Origin: Icerya purchasi
Lineage: Eukaryota > Arthropoda > Insecta > Hemiptera > Monophlebidae
Direction of reading: 5' to 3'
Assembly (NCBI GenBank): GCA_039619475.1
Contig: CM077115.1
Coordinates: 295,493,756 to 295,557,755, forward strand
Length of the DNA: 64,000 bases
This document shows positions 1 through 10,443 of the stretch, one piece after another. Each line of letters begins with the position of its first letter. Positions within the stretch are counted from its first letter, which is position 1. The translations under genes were made by a program, and so were the position numbers. The notes under the pieces are model-generated. The model saw nothing but the letters and a program-made list of their open reading frames with translations, did no database searches and was not told where the DNA came from.

Positions 1-180
1 AATGCAATTTTAATTTAACTAAAACGTTACAAATAAGAAATATAATTTTTAAAGTATACAATTTTCACAATTCCCCATCTTTAAATGGGCATTATTTTTT
101 ACTGGCAGAATTTAGTAAATGTCTATTATTGTATAAACACTGCAATACGAACTTTTGACAAGCTTATATATATATATATA

Positions 181-400
181 TTAATTACAACGTAATTCTT
201 AGGCTACCCCCCATTAAAAAAAATGTCCCAATTTTATGTAACGTTTGTTATATTTTATAAGATTTCTATTCATATGGACCGATTTAGAATTACGTTATAA
301 ATTTAGATCATTTTATACAAAGTATAGAAGAGAAGGAGACAGAAATGAAAGTAAGAGGGGTCAATGGGCACAGCCCCTTGCGAAGCCAAATGGCTAAGTT
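181..400 (+). repeat. TA-microsatellite-bounded interspersed repeat, copy A
   Basis: A 220-bp unit lies between two (TA)n tracts (about 162-181 and 401-421). It starts with TTAATTACAACGTAATTCTTAG and has an inverted match of that start at about 284-300, so about 120 bp could fold back. The 3' end carries a GC-rich hairpin (here slightly mismatched) followed by a second small hairpin, then runs into TA repeats. The same unit recurs at 717, 7068, 7651 (inverted) and 50550. No coding capacity is visible. It may be a microsatellite-associated non-autonomous element; the mobilising enzyme is unknown. Confidence 0.8.
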
Positions 401-716
401 TATATATATATATATATATATGGGGTTTTATTTTATTTTATTTCATTATAGTTAAATTTCTTCGGACATTGTGGACACTATTCAGTAGATGCGGCCATAT
501 TGTTAGGGGAAATTTCCTCTCCTCGAGTTTTATGCAGTTCCTCATCTCTCCAACAATTGTTATGTTGATTATTTAACTTGATTACAATGTTAGTTTGCTG
601 GCTAAAGGAACAGTTTTCGTTCAGGCCATAAAGAAAAAAAAAAAAGAAAAAAAAAGAAAAAGCTACAAGAAAAAAAATCGTATATAGATATATATACACA
701 CACACGCATATATATA
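401..716. other. Spacer between repeat copies A and B
   Basis: TA repeats, then T-rich sequence, a purine-rich A/G run near 630-675 and a second TA/CA tract just before copy B. No coding region, RNA gene or splice-bounded exon is visible. Confidence 0.5.
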
Positions 717-1087
717 TTAATTACAACGTAATTTTTAGGCTACCCCCCATTCGAAAAAGTGTCCCAAAAAAATGTCCCAATTTTATGTAACGTTTGTTAT
801 ATTTTATAGGATTTTTGTTATTGTTATTTAAAAAATGTCACAATTTTATGTAATAAAATATGTAACGAAAAATGTAACGAAAAACTGTCTTAATTTTATA
901 TAATGAAAGTTAAATGTTATAGTAGGATTTTTTGGTTATGTTATATTTCTTTTTTTGTGTTGATGCCAGTAAGAATTACGTTGTAAATTTTGATCATTTT
1001 ATACAAGGTATAGAAGAGAAAGAGACAGAAATTAAAGCAAGAGGGGTCAAGGGGCACAGCCCCTTGCGAGGCCAAAATGGCCGAGTT
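717..1087 (+). repeat. TA-microsatellite-bounded interspersed repeat, copy B (long form)
   Basis: Same family as copy A but about 150 bp longer. An extra internal block has short degenerate repeats of the type AATGTCACAATTTTATGTAA and ATGTAACGAAA. The 3' end is near-canonical: a hairpin with an 8-bp stem (CAAGGGGC/GCCCCTTG, loop ACA) is followed by GGCCAAAATGGCC. The upstream flank is a TA/CA tract; the downstream TA tract is short. The copy at 50550 shares the long internal block, so long and short subfamilies exist. Confidence 0.8.
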
Positions 1088-2990
1088 ATATATTCATTTT
1101 TCTGCATCTTATTTTTCGGATTTTATTTTATAACATAGTAACTATAATATAATTTAGTATTAATCAAACATAGCCAGAAATAATTAAAATGCGATTACTC
1201 GAATAGCATTTTTGAGAGTTTAACACACAAGTAGTGAGTGCGATTAAAGCAAGCGGAGAAACCACCTTGGTGATGGGCGAGCGAAGCACGCTAGCAGCTG
1301 AACCCCTACTGCGTTTGTATATAATAATCGCAATTCTTCTTTTTCTAATATTAGAACAATTCTTTTCATGCGAAAATCTTGACACGGCGCGCGCCTATAT
1401 TAGAGTAATTTTTTTTTGATTCGTGTAAACAGATATTTCAGTATATGAATTAAAAATCAAAAGGAAGCAAAAAAAAAACAAAACGAACAAAAAACACTGA
1501 GAATCAATATATTATGTAGAAGCGGAATTTAAAACACAATTAAAAAACACGGAATCAGTGAAAGTGAAAATATGCAACTATTTACAATTAAACCGTATTA
1601 TGGTTTGTTGTAATGGGTGTTTTTTTCAAATTATCGCCGTTCTGAACAGGGATGGTGCGGATGATACCTCGTAATCCGTACAATGCATCTGTTTGTTGGT
1701 AAAATTATATTCTGTTTATAACGCCGTGAGCCTTATCTCTATTATTTTCCTGAACGAGGAAGAAATCTTAGTCCCTCCGCACTGTATTATGCAATAGTTC
1801 AGCAGTTCTTGCATTTCCAAGCCAGCGACATTTCGTATCGTCTGCGTTTTTCAGATATTTTTCCACAACCGCTTGTAAAAAGAAAACGAAAAATAAAAAT
1901 AAAAAGAGGTTAAAAATTCTCGCTTAACATTTGGAAGACCCGATACGAAAAGAGTAATCCCATCGTTCCTTTAAAATACTGTGCGCCATCGACTAGGTCT
2001 GACGGAGAATAGAACGGAAGACTAAATTGTCTGAAAAAGAGAGACGCCGATTATTTTTAAACGTGACCGAAAACGAATATTCCAGGAAGATCGAGGTCAG
2101 TTTAAGAGAAACCCTGATAATATTAAGACACGGGGCACAAATGAGAAGTAAAACGGACGACTGCTGTTAAGGAGAGTTCTTTTCAACGAGTACAAATCGT
2201 TAGTTCTATCGAAAATAAATTATGCATGTCAAGTTTACTCCTTAGACATTAAAATCCCTCAATCCCGTCCACCATTCAGTCCTCCGGATGATATCCTCAC
2301 TAACCTTCAATAAGTACGCTTTAATAGGATGTCCTCCTCTCTTACCACTACAGAAAATACTCTATATATATATCCAACGAGACTTGTACAACCCTCTGCA
2401 GCCGAATCATTTATTACCGCTGTTTGTGAAACATGCATCCTTCCTTTCAAGGCATATTCTTATTTATAAAACACTCTAAAACTCCATCTGTCTGTACACT
2501 TCTATGGGCTACTCTTATATTCTCTTCGGTGCCTCTTTATATTGCCAATATCTGACGAGCGGATCATAAATATGCAACTGATATTTCTCTTCTTTCGGTT
2601 TCTCGGCGTCTTGGTTGACGCGTCCAAGAAAGAAGAAATCTATCAGCGACAATCAAAAATAAAAGTATAATGATCTAGTCATGACCGGACCGCATAGAAT
2701 GTATCTTCCGCAGCGAGCTGAGCCCCATTCTCTAATATGGACGGGAGATGCACTGCGAAATACGGTATCTGACGGTTACGCATTTACGTGTTTAGGCAGC
2801 CTTTCGACGACGTAGCGCTCTTAGAAATAATTTCTCATTACAACGAAATGCAAAAAAAACAAAAAAGAAACGAAAAACGAAAAACGAAAAAAAAAAAAAA
2901 CAAAAACCCCGTCGTCTCAAGCAGCGATTTTTTTGTTTAAAAACAATTCAATTATTTCACTTTTTCTTCTCTGCAACGCGCTAGAAAGAC
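1088..2990. other. Unannotated AT-rich spacer
   Basis: No gene recognised. Open frames are short, lack recognisable domains and are interrupted on both strands. Poly-A/AAAAC runs occur near 1465-1490 and 2850-2905. Confidence 0.5.
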
Positions 2991-3098
2991 AAGTAGCGCC
3001 AAGGTCGTACTGCAATCTCGCCCATTTCCCAAATTTTATCGGTAGCGCGGCAATTTCCATGTTAAATTTAGGCACGCGTCCGGTGCATGTGAGGAGGC

Positions 3099-3128
3099 TA
3101 TAAATTAGGCCGCTCGACTAGAACAGTT
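3099..3128 (+). promoter_or_regulatory. Candidate TATA/initiator core promoter
   Basis: TATAAATT at 3099-3106 is followed about 26 bases later by ACAGTTT, which resembles an arthropod initiator. An ATG frame with a hydrophobic start follows at 3141. Spacing is slightly short and the initiator is imperfect, so this is a suggestion only. Confidence 0.25.
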
Positions 3129-3140
3129 TTCCTCTTTGTC

Positions 3141-3239
3141 ATGCGGCATGACGCGCTCCTGTGCTCCGTATTATTAGCGTCGCTGCTCTTACTTTGTAAA
3201 ATTTTATTACAACGCGCAGAAGACTCTCTGAGTCTCTAA
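3141..3239 (+). CDS. Hypothetical 32-residue peptide with signal-peptide-like start
   Basis: The frame starts at the first ATG after the candidate TATA/initiator and ends at a TAA. The product is 32 residues: a short charged start (MRHD), a leucine-rich hydrophobic stretch at about residues 5-19, then a polar tail. That layout resembles a secretory signal peptide. If transcription began at 3125 the leader would be only about 16 bases. The frame could instead be the first exon of a longer gene, but no strong donor site is visible inside it. Nothing links it to a known family; chance is a real possibility. Confidence 0.2.
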   Translation: MRHDALLCSVLLASLLLLCKILLQRAEDSLSL

Positions 3240-3351
3240 CTGGAGAGAGCGGAATTCGCCTTTATCAGACCGACGTTCGAAATCTCATCTGGCTACAGCT
3301 GAAAAATAATAGCCGTCCTGTTGTATCAACGAGTCTAAATTGTCTCGGTAG

Positions 3352-3519
3352 CAGCATCCGCTGACTGACCCGGAGAAGAACGTGTTCGCCGCCCTCATTA
3401 GGCACCGAAAGGAAGAAGGCATTCCTGCCCTCTACCTAGAGAGGAGGCTCCAAAAGAACATTCTGACGTGTTTGCAAGAAGATTTCGCGCCAGCCGGTAC
3501 AACAACTTGGTCGACTTAA
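3352..3519 (+). other. Stop-bounded open frame in the GC-richer island
   Basis: A 55-codon frame without an ATG lies between a TAG and a TAA. The translation is rich in charged and aliphatic residues (for example LIRHRKEEGIPALYLERRL) and lacks low-complexity runs, unlike most open frames here. No domain is recognised. A second frame of 48 codons in similar style follows at 3544-3690. Eroded coding sequence is possible. Confidence 0.2.
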
Positions 3520-3543
3520 ACTTAGTGAATTAGCGTCATATAA

Positions 3544-3690
3544 GCGTTAACAGGCACGCAAAAAAATGTTACGGCCGCAGCCTATGCTGGCAGCGAACTG
3601 CAGCGCAGGCGGTACGAGGAAGCGAAGGAAGGCGTGCAGTTAGCAGCTGAGCGACAGATTTTAGCAAATGAAGAGTTGCTTCAGACGTGA
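3544..3690 (+). other. Second stop-bounded open frame in the GC-richer island
   Basis: A 48-codon frame without an upstream ATG ends at TGA. Its second half has a helix-forming, charged composition (for example RRRYEEAKEGVQLAAERQ). It lies 25 bases after the previous frame, in a different phase. No family is recognised. It could be the remnant of a gene or element. Confidence 0.2.
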
Positions 3691-4289
3691 AAATTTGCCT
3701 CCTTAAACGTAATTAATCATCCGGCGTTGCGATTTTGTTGTCGTTTTTGTAATTTTTTCGCTTTAATATAAAGTTTATCAGCAATTTCTCCCTACACGCC
3801 GCATTGATTACTTTTCCGTGTTAAACATCGACCCTTCACCTCCTTCTTCTTTGCGCCAAAAATTCGCTTCTCACATTATTTCCATGTCCCTCGCGCCAGA
3901 CGCACGCACACACAGGCAAAATTAATTCGTTGGGGAAAAAATAAAACTGACCACTAATATTTAACTTATTCGCTGTGTCCTGCCTGGTTTTGTATCTTAA
4001 AGCTTAAAAAATAGTGTTTAATGAACCTACTCGCACGCTGTTAAATATAAGAGAAAAAAATAATTTTTACGTTTAAAAAAAAATATTGCACCACTTAATT
4101 GTTAGGGTTTTGCAAGTTTTAAAAAAAACGTTTTTTTTTTTTATTATTTTTATTTTTATTATTATTATTATTATTAGACCGTAAACAATTTGGTTTGTAC
4201 TATTTTTTAAATGATCAAACTTTTAAGCTGCAGTGGTATATTATTTTCTTTTTTTTTTTTTTTTTTTATTATTAAAATAAGTTGTGGGT

Positions 4290-4319
4290 CTCACAGGGCA
4301 AATATGCCCGTTGTGTGAG
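4290..4319. repeat. 30-base imperfect hairpin
   Basis: CTCACA and GGGCA on the left pair with TGCCC and TGTGAG on the right around an AATA loop. A long T run and ATT repeats lie just upstream. This might be a terminal hairpin of an unrecognised short element. Confidence 0.4.
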
Positions 4320-6050
4320 TGCCCGACACTCTTATAGGTCAGTTGCGCTTTTTGCTTCCTTCATCTCGCTATCTTGCTACCATAACTAGCCGCATACGAA
4401 TCTAAATAATTAATTCAGTGTTACTTTTCTCTCTTGACGAACATGGGTCAATGCTCTTTGTTGGCGAGCCAAAAAAATTTTAATTCTAATTAATATTCCG
4501 CACTTTTCAATTACAATACTGGAATTTTTTAAATATAAAATAAATAATTCATGCGCCCTTTCATTTTTCTCGATAACGACTAATCCATTGAATAGAAATA
4601 TTATACAAATCAAACATATATACATATGTATATATATATATATATATAAAAAAACATGTCCCGTTTAATACTGAACATAACTTAATCCGGTTGTACAACA
4701 CTTTTCTCTTGCCCATATACAGCGAAAAAAGGTTACAACGGTTATAGAGACGTTACCGAGACGAATATTGATGGAACTGGCAGGATTCCATAAAACTATA
4801 AATCTCTTTCGATTATAACGATGTCGGATACAACGACTAATCGATTATTACGACCAAAATTTTTAGTATACGGATGAAAAACTACCTCTTATAGCGACAT
4901 GTCGGGGCAAAATTTAACTTTCAACGGTTTTTGAAGATGAATTCAATGGAGAAAAAAAAAATTGTCCTTTGATATTTTTCTACGAAAAAATAAAATTTGT
5001 CGAAGGGCGCAGATATATATTTGTTGTTTAGCTTGTGTGCTACTATTAGCTAACATATAAAATGATTAATTGAACGAAATGATTAAAAATCTCTGCAATA
5101 CAGGTCATTAAAAAATATATATAGAAAAGCACTATAGTATACTTATCCCGTTTTTAATAAAAAATTACATATTCTTTCATAATGAATAAAAAACTGAATC
5201 CCTTTTATATTTTTCATTTGTATTAAAATATAGGTTTTAATTTTTCGTCGAACTTTCCGGTACAAAAAAAAAAAAAAAAAGAATCATTCGCATTCTTATA
5301 GAAAATATTTTTGGCTATTATTATAAAAAAATAATAATTTTTTTAATCAGTAAAAAATTTTTCCGCAAAATATTTATTTTGTGGAAGTTTTATAATAAAA
5401 TGACTCTGTTCACTAACAGTAAATGCTGGACATTAAAAAATAATAAGAATTTTATTTAGACGTAATCGAACCGGTTGTAGATTATACAGCCACGCTTCAA
5501 TATCGCTATGACCAACTTCGACTGCGTATTTATACTTTAACAAATAAAAATAATTGTAAAACAATTTACTTTCATAAATTACAAATTGAGGTATTTATTT
5601 TAATTCATTAAAAATCATTTTATACTTATTTCTGTTTGTTACTGAGTATTTAATTTATATTTATGCACATATTAACAAACAGTTATGGGAATCTAACCGC
5701 ATATAATCTTTAACATTATAACCCGTAAATATTTTCACTCTAGAATCACTTATTATTTACGCTAATACTGAAGTAAACGCTATTCAAAACTTAATGATCA
5801 CGGAACATTTTAACATTTTCAGTATTATTTATTGATATAATTATTTCTCATATTCTTCCTCTCATTATTTAAATATTTTCCCTCGCAATTTATTTTCGAT
5901 CGAGTTCTCGACATTTGCTAATTTCAGTGGATTTTTTTGTTCACATTATCTCGTAGAACGGTATATGAATCATTTACGGCACAAACAACAAATTGGTTTC
6001 TCGAGAAATTCCTTGTATGTTTATCTCAGTTTACGGTTATGTTCATCTTT

Positions 6051-6079
6051 CTTTCTTCTTCTTCTTCTTCTTCTTCTTC
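6051..6079 (+). repeat. TTC microsatellite
   Basis: About nine uninterrupted TTC units. The serine- or phenylalanine-rich open frames crossing it are products of the repeat, not genes. Confidence 0.85.
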
Positions 6080-7067
6080 ACTACGAAATGTAAATGCGCA
6101 TCTTCTCGCTGCAAATTATGTAAATACGAAGGCCGTAAACTGAATGATTTTTTTTTGTTGCTTCTTCCCGAAAAAATCAATATTAAAAATAACCGATGCA
6201 CGAATATAAAATGAATATTTTTTGTCGGTATTTTTATCGAATTAATTTATTAAAACATGTGTTATCATCGAGAGATCTCCACGCTTTATATTCATAGCGA
6301 TAAGAAACAATCAAGCCCGTATTCGACGGAAAAGAGGAGTATTGATAACTAACTACTTCCACTTCATCGTCATCACCCGAATCTTTGGCGATCAGCGCCT
6401 CTCGCAGGTAAGTAATTTGAGATTATTTTTCACAGGAAGTGTCCTTGGTTCGTGGAATATACGATGTACCGACTTTATAGAATTGTTTTCATAAAGTGAA
6501 ACAAAATGCTGCAAGACGTGCAGCACCTGTTGTCGGTAACTTAAAGAACAGTAAAACTACCGGTAAAATTTAAACGAAATCAGTATTGTTTCAGAAACAA
6601 GGTTTATTACGTAAAGTTTTAAATAAAAGTTTGAATCGACAAACCTGAATGCGCGAGCGTCTTAATAATTAAAAGTACGATCGTATCGATATTTTTAAAA
6701 GTTCTGCTCAAAGGCAGTGTGCAAAAGCCGCCTCTTCAACACCTCGTTCCATTCCTATCACCTCCGTAAACTCTATAATTCGTTATAAACGAGAAACGAA
6801 TCGAACCACCTTTTTTTCTTTTTTCTCTATGTAGTCTTCTACAACTTTTTTCCTTCCCAATTACCTAGCACCATTTTCCGTCTTCTTTCCTATAAACCCT
6901 ATTTCAAAAGCGCTAAATGCTCTTTTTTCTCTCATTTTTTTATATCCTCTTCCCTCTCAACTTCCATTTCTGTATAGCTTTTCACTTTAACCTTTTTTGT
7001 CATCTAACTAATTAAAATTATATATACCACATACATACATACACGTATATATATACATATATATATA

Positions 7068-7305
7068 TTAATTACAACGTAATTCTTAGGCTACCCCCAT
7101 TAGAAAAAAATGTTCCAATTTTATGTAACGTTTGTTATATTTTATAGGATTTTTGTTATTATGTTATTATATTCATATGGACCGACTTAGAATTACGTTG
7201 TAAATTTTGATCATTTGGTACAAAGTATAGCAGAGAAAGAGACAGAAATATAAGCAAGAGGGGTCAAGGAGCATAACACCTTGCGAGGCTAAAATGGCGG
7301 AGTTT
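7068..7305 (+). repeat. TA-bounded interspersed repeat, copy C
   Basis: A short-form copy with the conserved start (ATTACAACGTAATTCTTAGG), an inverted match at about 7188-7203 (AGAATTACGTTGTAAAT) and the 3' double-hairpin region. The hairpins are eroded here (CAAGGAGC...ACACCTTG; GGCTAAAATGGCG). TA repeats flank only the 5' side directly. Confidence 0.75.
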
Positions 7306-7311
7306 TATATT

Positions 7312-7633
7312 AATGGCCACGCTATTTTTTGCCACGGATCATCGGGAAAAGTGTCCCGTCACGAAATTTGTCCCAAAAAAATGTCAAAATTTTATGTAAC
7401 GAAATAAGTAACGAAAATGTAACGAAAAAGGGTAACAAAAACATGTCTTAATGATCAGGAAAAGTGTCCTGTCACGAAATTTATTCCAAAAAATGTCACA
7501 ATTTTATGTAACGAAAAAATTTTGTCGAACGGCGTAGCCAATGAAAAAGTTTGATCTTCCATAAGAATTATAGAAAAACTAGACCTGGCGGTGAAGGGAG
7601 CTTGCCCCCTTCCGAGTCCGGAAGGGCCAAGTT
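7312..7633 (+). repeat. Related repeat segment between copies C and D
   Basis: This segment shares the motifs GTCCCGTCACGAAATTTGTCC and ATGTAACGAAA with the long-form repeats, duplicated internally at about 7346 and 7464. It ends in a comparable structure (a GGGAGCTTGCCCCC-type hairpin, then CCGGAAGGGCC) running into TA repeats. It appears to be a different subfamily of the same class. Confidence 0.55.
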
Positions 7634-7650
7634 TATATATATATAAATAT

Positions 7651-7893
7651 AACTCGGCCATTTTGGCCTCGCAAGGGACTGTGCACCTTGACCCCTCTTG
7701 CTTACATTTCTACCACCTTCTCTTCTATGCTTTGTATAAAATAATTAAAATTTACAACGTACCTCTAAGTCGGTCCATATGAATATAATAACATAATTAG
7801 AAAAATCCTATAAAATATAACAAACGTTACATAAAATTGGGACATTTTTTGAGACATATTTTTGGAACATCGTTGCTAATGGAAGGGTAATTA
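7651..7893 (-). repeat. TA-bounded interspersed repeat, copy D (inverted)
   Basis: Reverse-orientation copy facing copy C across the related segment. On the minus strand it runs from an eroded start at 7893 to the AACTCGGCCATTTTGG terminus at 7651, with TA repeats on both sides. The hairpin arms differ from other copies by partly compensating changes. Confidence 0.75.
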
Positions 7894-7909
7894 ATATATA
7901 TATATATAT

Positions 7910-8780
7910 ATAAACCTGTCCTTAGAACTTCACCACAAGGAGGTTACCACGCGAAATCCCAGATGATGTGTATAATTCTTATAGAACAGTCAGTTATAAT
8001 TGATTACGTTTACGGTTTGCGCAGAAATTTTTCCAGCTGCTGTCTCCTATCGCCGACACTTTATTCTAAATTCACGGAGTTCATCAACGACGAAACATTT
8101 CTGTTACATAAAACGTTACATCTAATTGATACAAAACCGTCAAATGATTTTTCATATTACCCCAGAGTAAAAATGACATCAATATATGCATATGTAAATT
8201 AGAAATCATTTTTTCTGCCGAAGGGGTGTGAAAAATCATGAAACATTTTACATAGATTATATGCAACATTTAAAAAGACACAGTCAATTAAAACCAACAT
8301 TTCTATAAGAATTACATAGGAGACTATCATCTCTGGGGTATCCCCGTATTCACAGTGAAATTCGAACGTGTGAGCTTGTATTAATGACGTGTCATTTTTG
8401 TACCGCAAGTTGTACGTAAGAATCGTTAGAAAAAAACGTCATTTTTAAAATGAATTCTGCAAGGACCGTAAATTATTATCATTTTTTGAGAGTAACATAA
8501 AAAATTGAAATTTATACTCTTGTGAGTACGTTTATTATAATAGATGAACTATAGGGATTCAGAAGGTGATCCGATAGCGGGCTCCCACGGATCTCTAGTA
8601 TTAATGTAAAAAAAAAGTGAACCCTAGTTGTATAGATGTAGAGATATAGAGGCAGTGTTCGTAGTAATTTTATACGTAGCGCGAGTGTGCTCAAGACTTG
8701 AAACTGATGGTAATTCACGCGCGTATAATGATTGATGATTTAGCCTTCCACGTATCAATTAACAGTTATTTATTGGTTTT
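7910..8780. other. Spacer without recognised gene
   Basis: Mixed sequence with no domain-bearing frame. The part from about 8512 to 8780 may be the body of the SINE-like element whose head lies just downstream on the minus strand. Confidence 0.4.
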
Positions 8781-8880
8781 GAACTCGCCGCCGCTAGTTC
8801 TTGAACTGATAACTGCCCATATGGTAGTTCAATTCTAGCCATTCGGCTATCACGAATACAAACACACCCGATGGGACACT
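8781..8880 (-). repeat. tRNA-like SINE head
   Basis: On the minus strand an A-box-like TAGCCGAATGGCTAGA (about 8835-8850) is followed about 30 bases later by a B-box-like AGTTCAAGAACT (8796-8807), in the order and spacing of a tRNA-type internal RNA polymerase III promoter. No cloverleaf is complete, so a SINE or tRNA pseudogene is more likely than a working tRNA. Confidence 0.45.
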
Positions 8881-10015
8881 TGTTATTTTCAAATATAAAA
8901 GAAAAAATAAGTCTCTTTACAAAAAAAACAACAAAAACTTAAGATTAACTTTTGTAAAATTCCGGTTACAGAAACGTAGCTATAAACAAAAAAAAATCTT
9001 TATAATTGGCCAACCAGAAGTAGAATAGTACCATTGAAACAGAAACCTTTGTAGTGCACGATATTAGTAAAAAATGTTTATCCTACGAGCTGAGCAGGAA
9101 TCGTAAACTTAAGTTTGCCACTTTCACCCGATAAAGCTGACCTATATGGAAAATTTCGGCCATTTTTGAGGGATTTTTGGGACGCGTAGACCGCGAGGTA
9201 ATTTTTTTTCTTTCCCCTCTGTGAAAGTGATTTATTAAGGAATTTCTTGGAATAGGCCTGTAGATACGAATTTTCATAAAGTGCAACACCGATTGACGGA
9301 AGTTAAGTGGTAAGCGGGTTTTTAAATTTCGCGAAAATATTCATCGCCATTATGCAATAGTGTGGTAGCGCGGCGCTAAATCAAATTGATGAATCTGTTT
9401 TTAGTTGAAAGTCGAGACCGCGGCAAAAAATTTCGTAACAGCTTTATCCCACTTCGCGAATATACACGCCGTCTCGGAAGCTCTTAAAATGCGATTTACG
9501 ATCGTTTTGTTGGCAGCAGAAAAATACTCTCGCGTGTCAGGCAGTCCATTATTCATATCCGCTTGTTGTAATAATAATAATAATTTTTATTTCATTCTAT
9601 TTTTTTTGATTTTTTTTTTTTCATCAGTTGCAATCTACAGTTTCTCCAGTTGACCTTATTTCGTTTATATTTTTGTCAAAATTCTCCAAGCCAAAAAAAA
9701 GAAAAAAGTAATAATAATAATAATAATAATCAAAAAAACACAAACTCCGCACACATATACCGACACTGCTAAGGAATTTTCGAAAAATATTTGATTAATG
9801 CAGTCGAAGTGAGTAAAAATGGCGCGTCCGAGAGAAGTGTCGTTTTTTGTCTGCAGCAATTTCCGGATAATAGCGTTTTTTCGAAACAAAGAAAATATGT
9901 ATAAAAATAACTGTCATCAAATTTCATTTCGAATGAAACAAAAATCAGTGGTCAAATCACAAAAAATACATAAATAAAAGTATAATTCCCTCCTTCTAAT
10001 AACATTAGTCTTTTA

Positions 10016-10178
10016 TTTTATTTATTTTTTCAAGGAGGAAGAGGGGACTCATCGAATATGAACATTAACCAAACACCAGTGAAATTTTTGTGTATTTTTC
10101 AATGTGCGACGGCAGGATTTACTTGAACGCAACACCACTGCTTAACCAACTAGGCCATTGAACGGTAACTGGCTAATG
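10016..10178 (-). mobile_element. tRNA-derived SINE with 11-bp target duplication
   Basis: On the minus strand the element begins near 10178, has an excellent A-box (TGGCCTAGTTGGTTAAG, 10141-10157), a degenerate B-box about 10110-10131, and ends in an AAATAAATAAAATAA-type tail. TTAGTCTTTTA occurs at both edges (10005-10015 and 10179-10189), which fits a target-site duplication. The element sits 67 bp from the Jockey insertion. Non-autonomous. Confidence 0.7.
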
Positions 10179-10233
10179 TTAGTCTTTTACAGCTAATTTC
10201 TTTTAAACTTTCTTCCTTGTTTTTTTTTTTTTC

Positions 10234-10245
10234 AATTATCAACAT
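10234..10245. repeat. Target-site duplication, 5' side of the Jockey element
   Basis: AATTATCAACAT matches 14720-14731 immediately after the poly-A tail. The first A could also belong to the tail, so the true duplication is 11-12 bp. Confidence 0.85.
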
Positions 10246-10443
10246 GAGTGATAGCGTTAAATTAGACGATGTGTTCGCGTATGTTGTCGAATTCGTTTAT
10301 TTGGAACGTCAGCTGTTATCTCAGGTACAGAAAATTTTGGCAAGTTACCTTTGTTATCTGCTGTATTGTTATCTATAATCGATTCGTACCACTTTTATTT
10401 ATTACCGATTTTATTTATTACCAGCTCTACTGATGATAAACAG

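Larger units (their letters stand above)
3000..3700 (+). other. GC-richer island with short open frames
   Basis: This stretch is visibly richer in G and C than its surroundings. On the plus strand it holds a TATAAATT box at 3099-3106, an initiator-like CAGTT about 26 bases downstream, a 32-codon ATG frame at 3141, and two stop-bounded frames without ATG at 3352-3519 and 3544-3690. The later frames have a charged composition that looks protein-like, but I recognise no family. It could be an eroded gene, a repeat fragment, or a promoter with first exon. Confidence 0.35.
3720..7050. other. Long AT-rich spacer
   Basis: No gene recognised. Contents: a (TTA)n tract near 4150-4178, a hairpin at 4290-4319, TA repeats near 4625-4650, a TTC microsatellite at about 6051-6079, and an isolated strong 5' splice-site-like sequence (GCAGGTAAGTAA) near 6407-6418 without a clear upstream exon. 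Confidence 0.5.
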
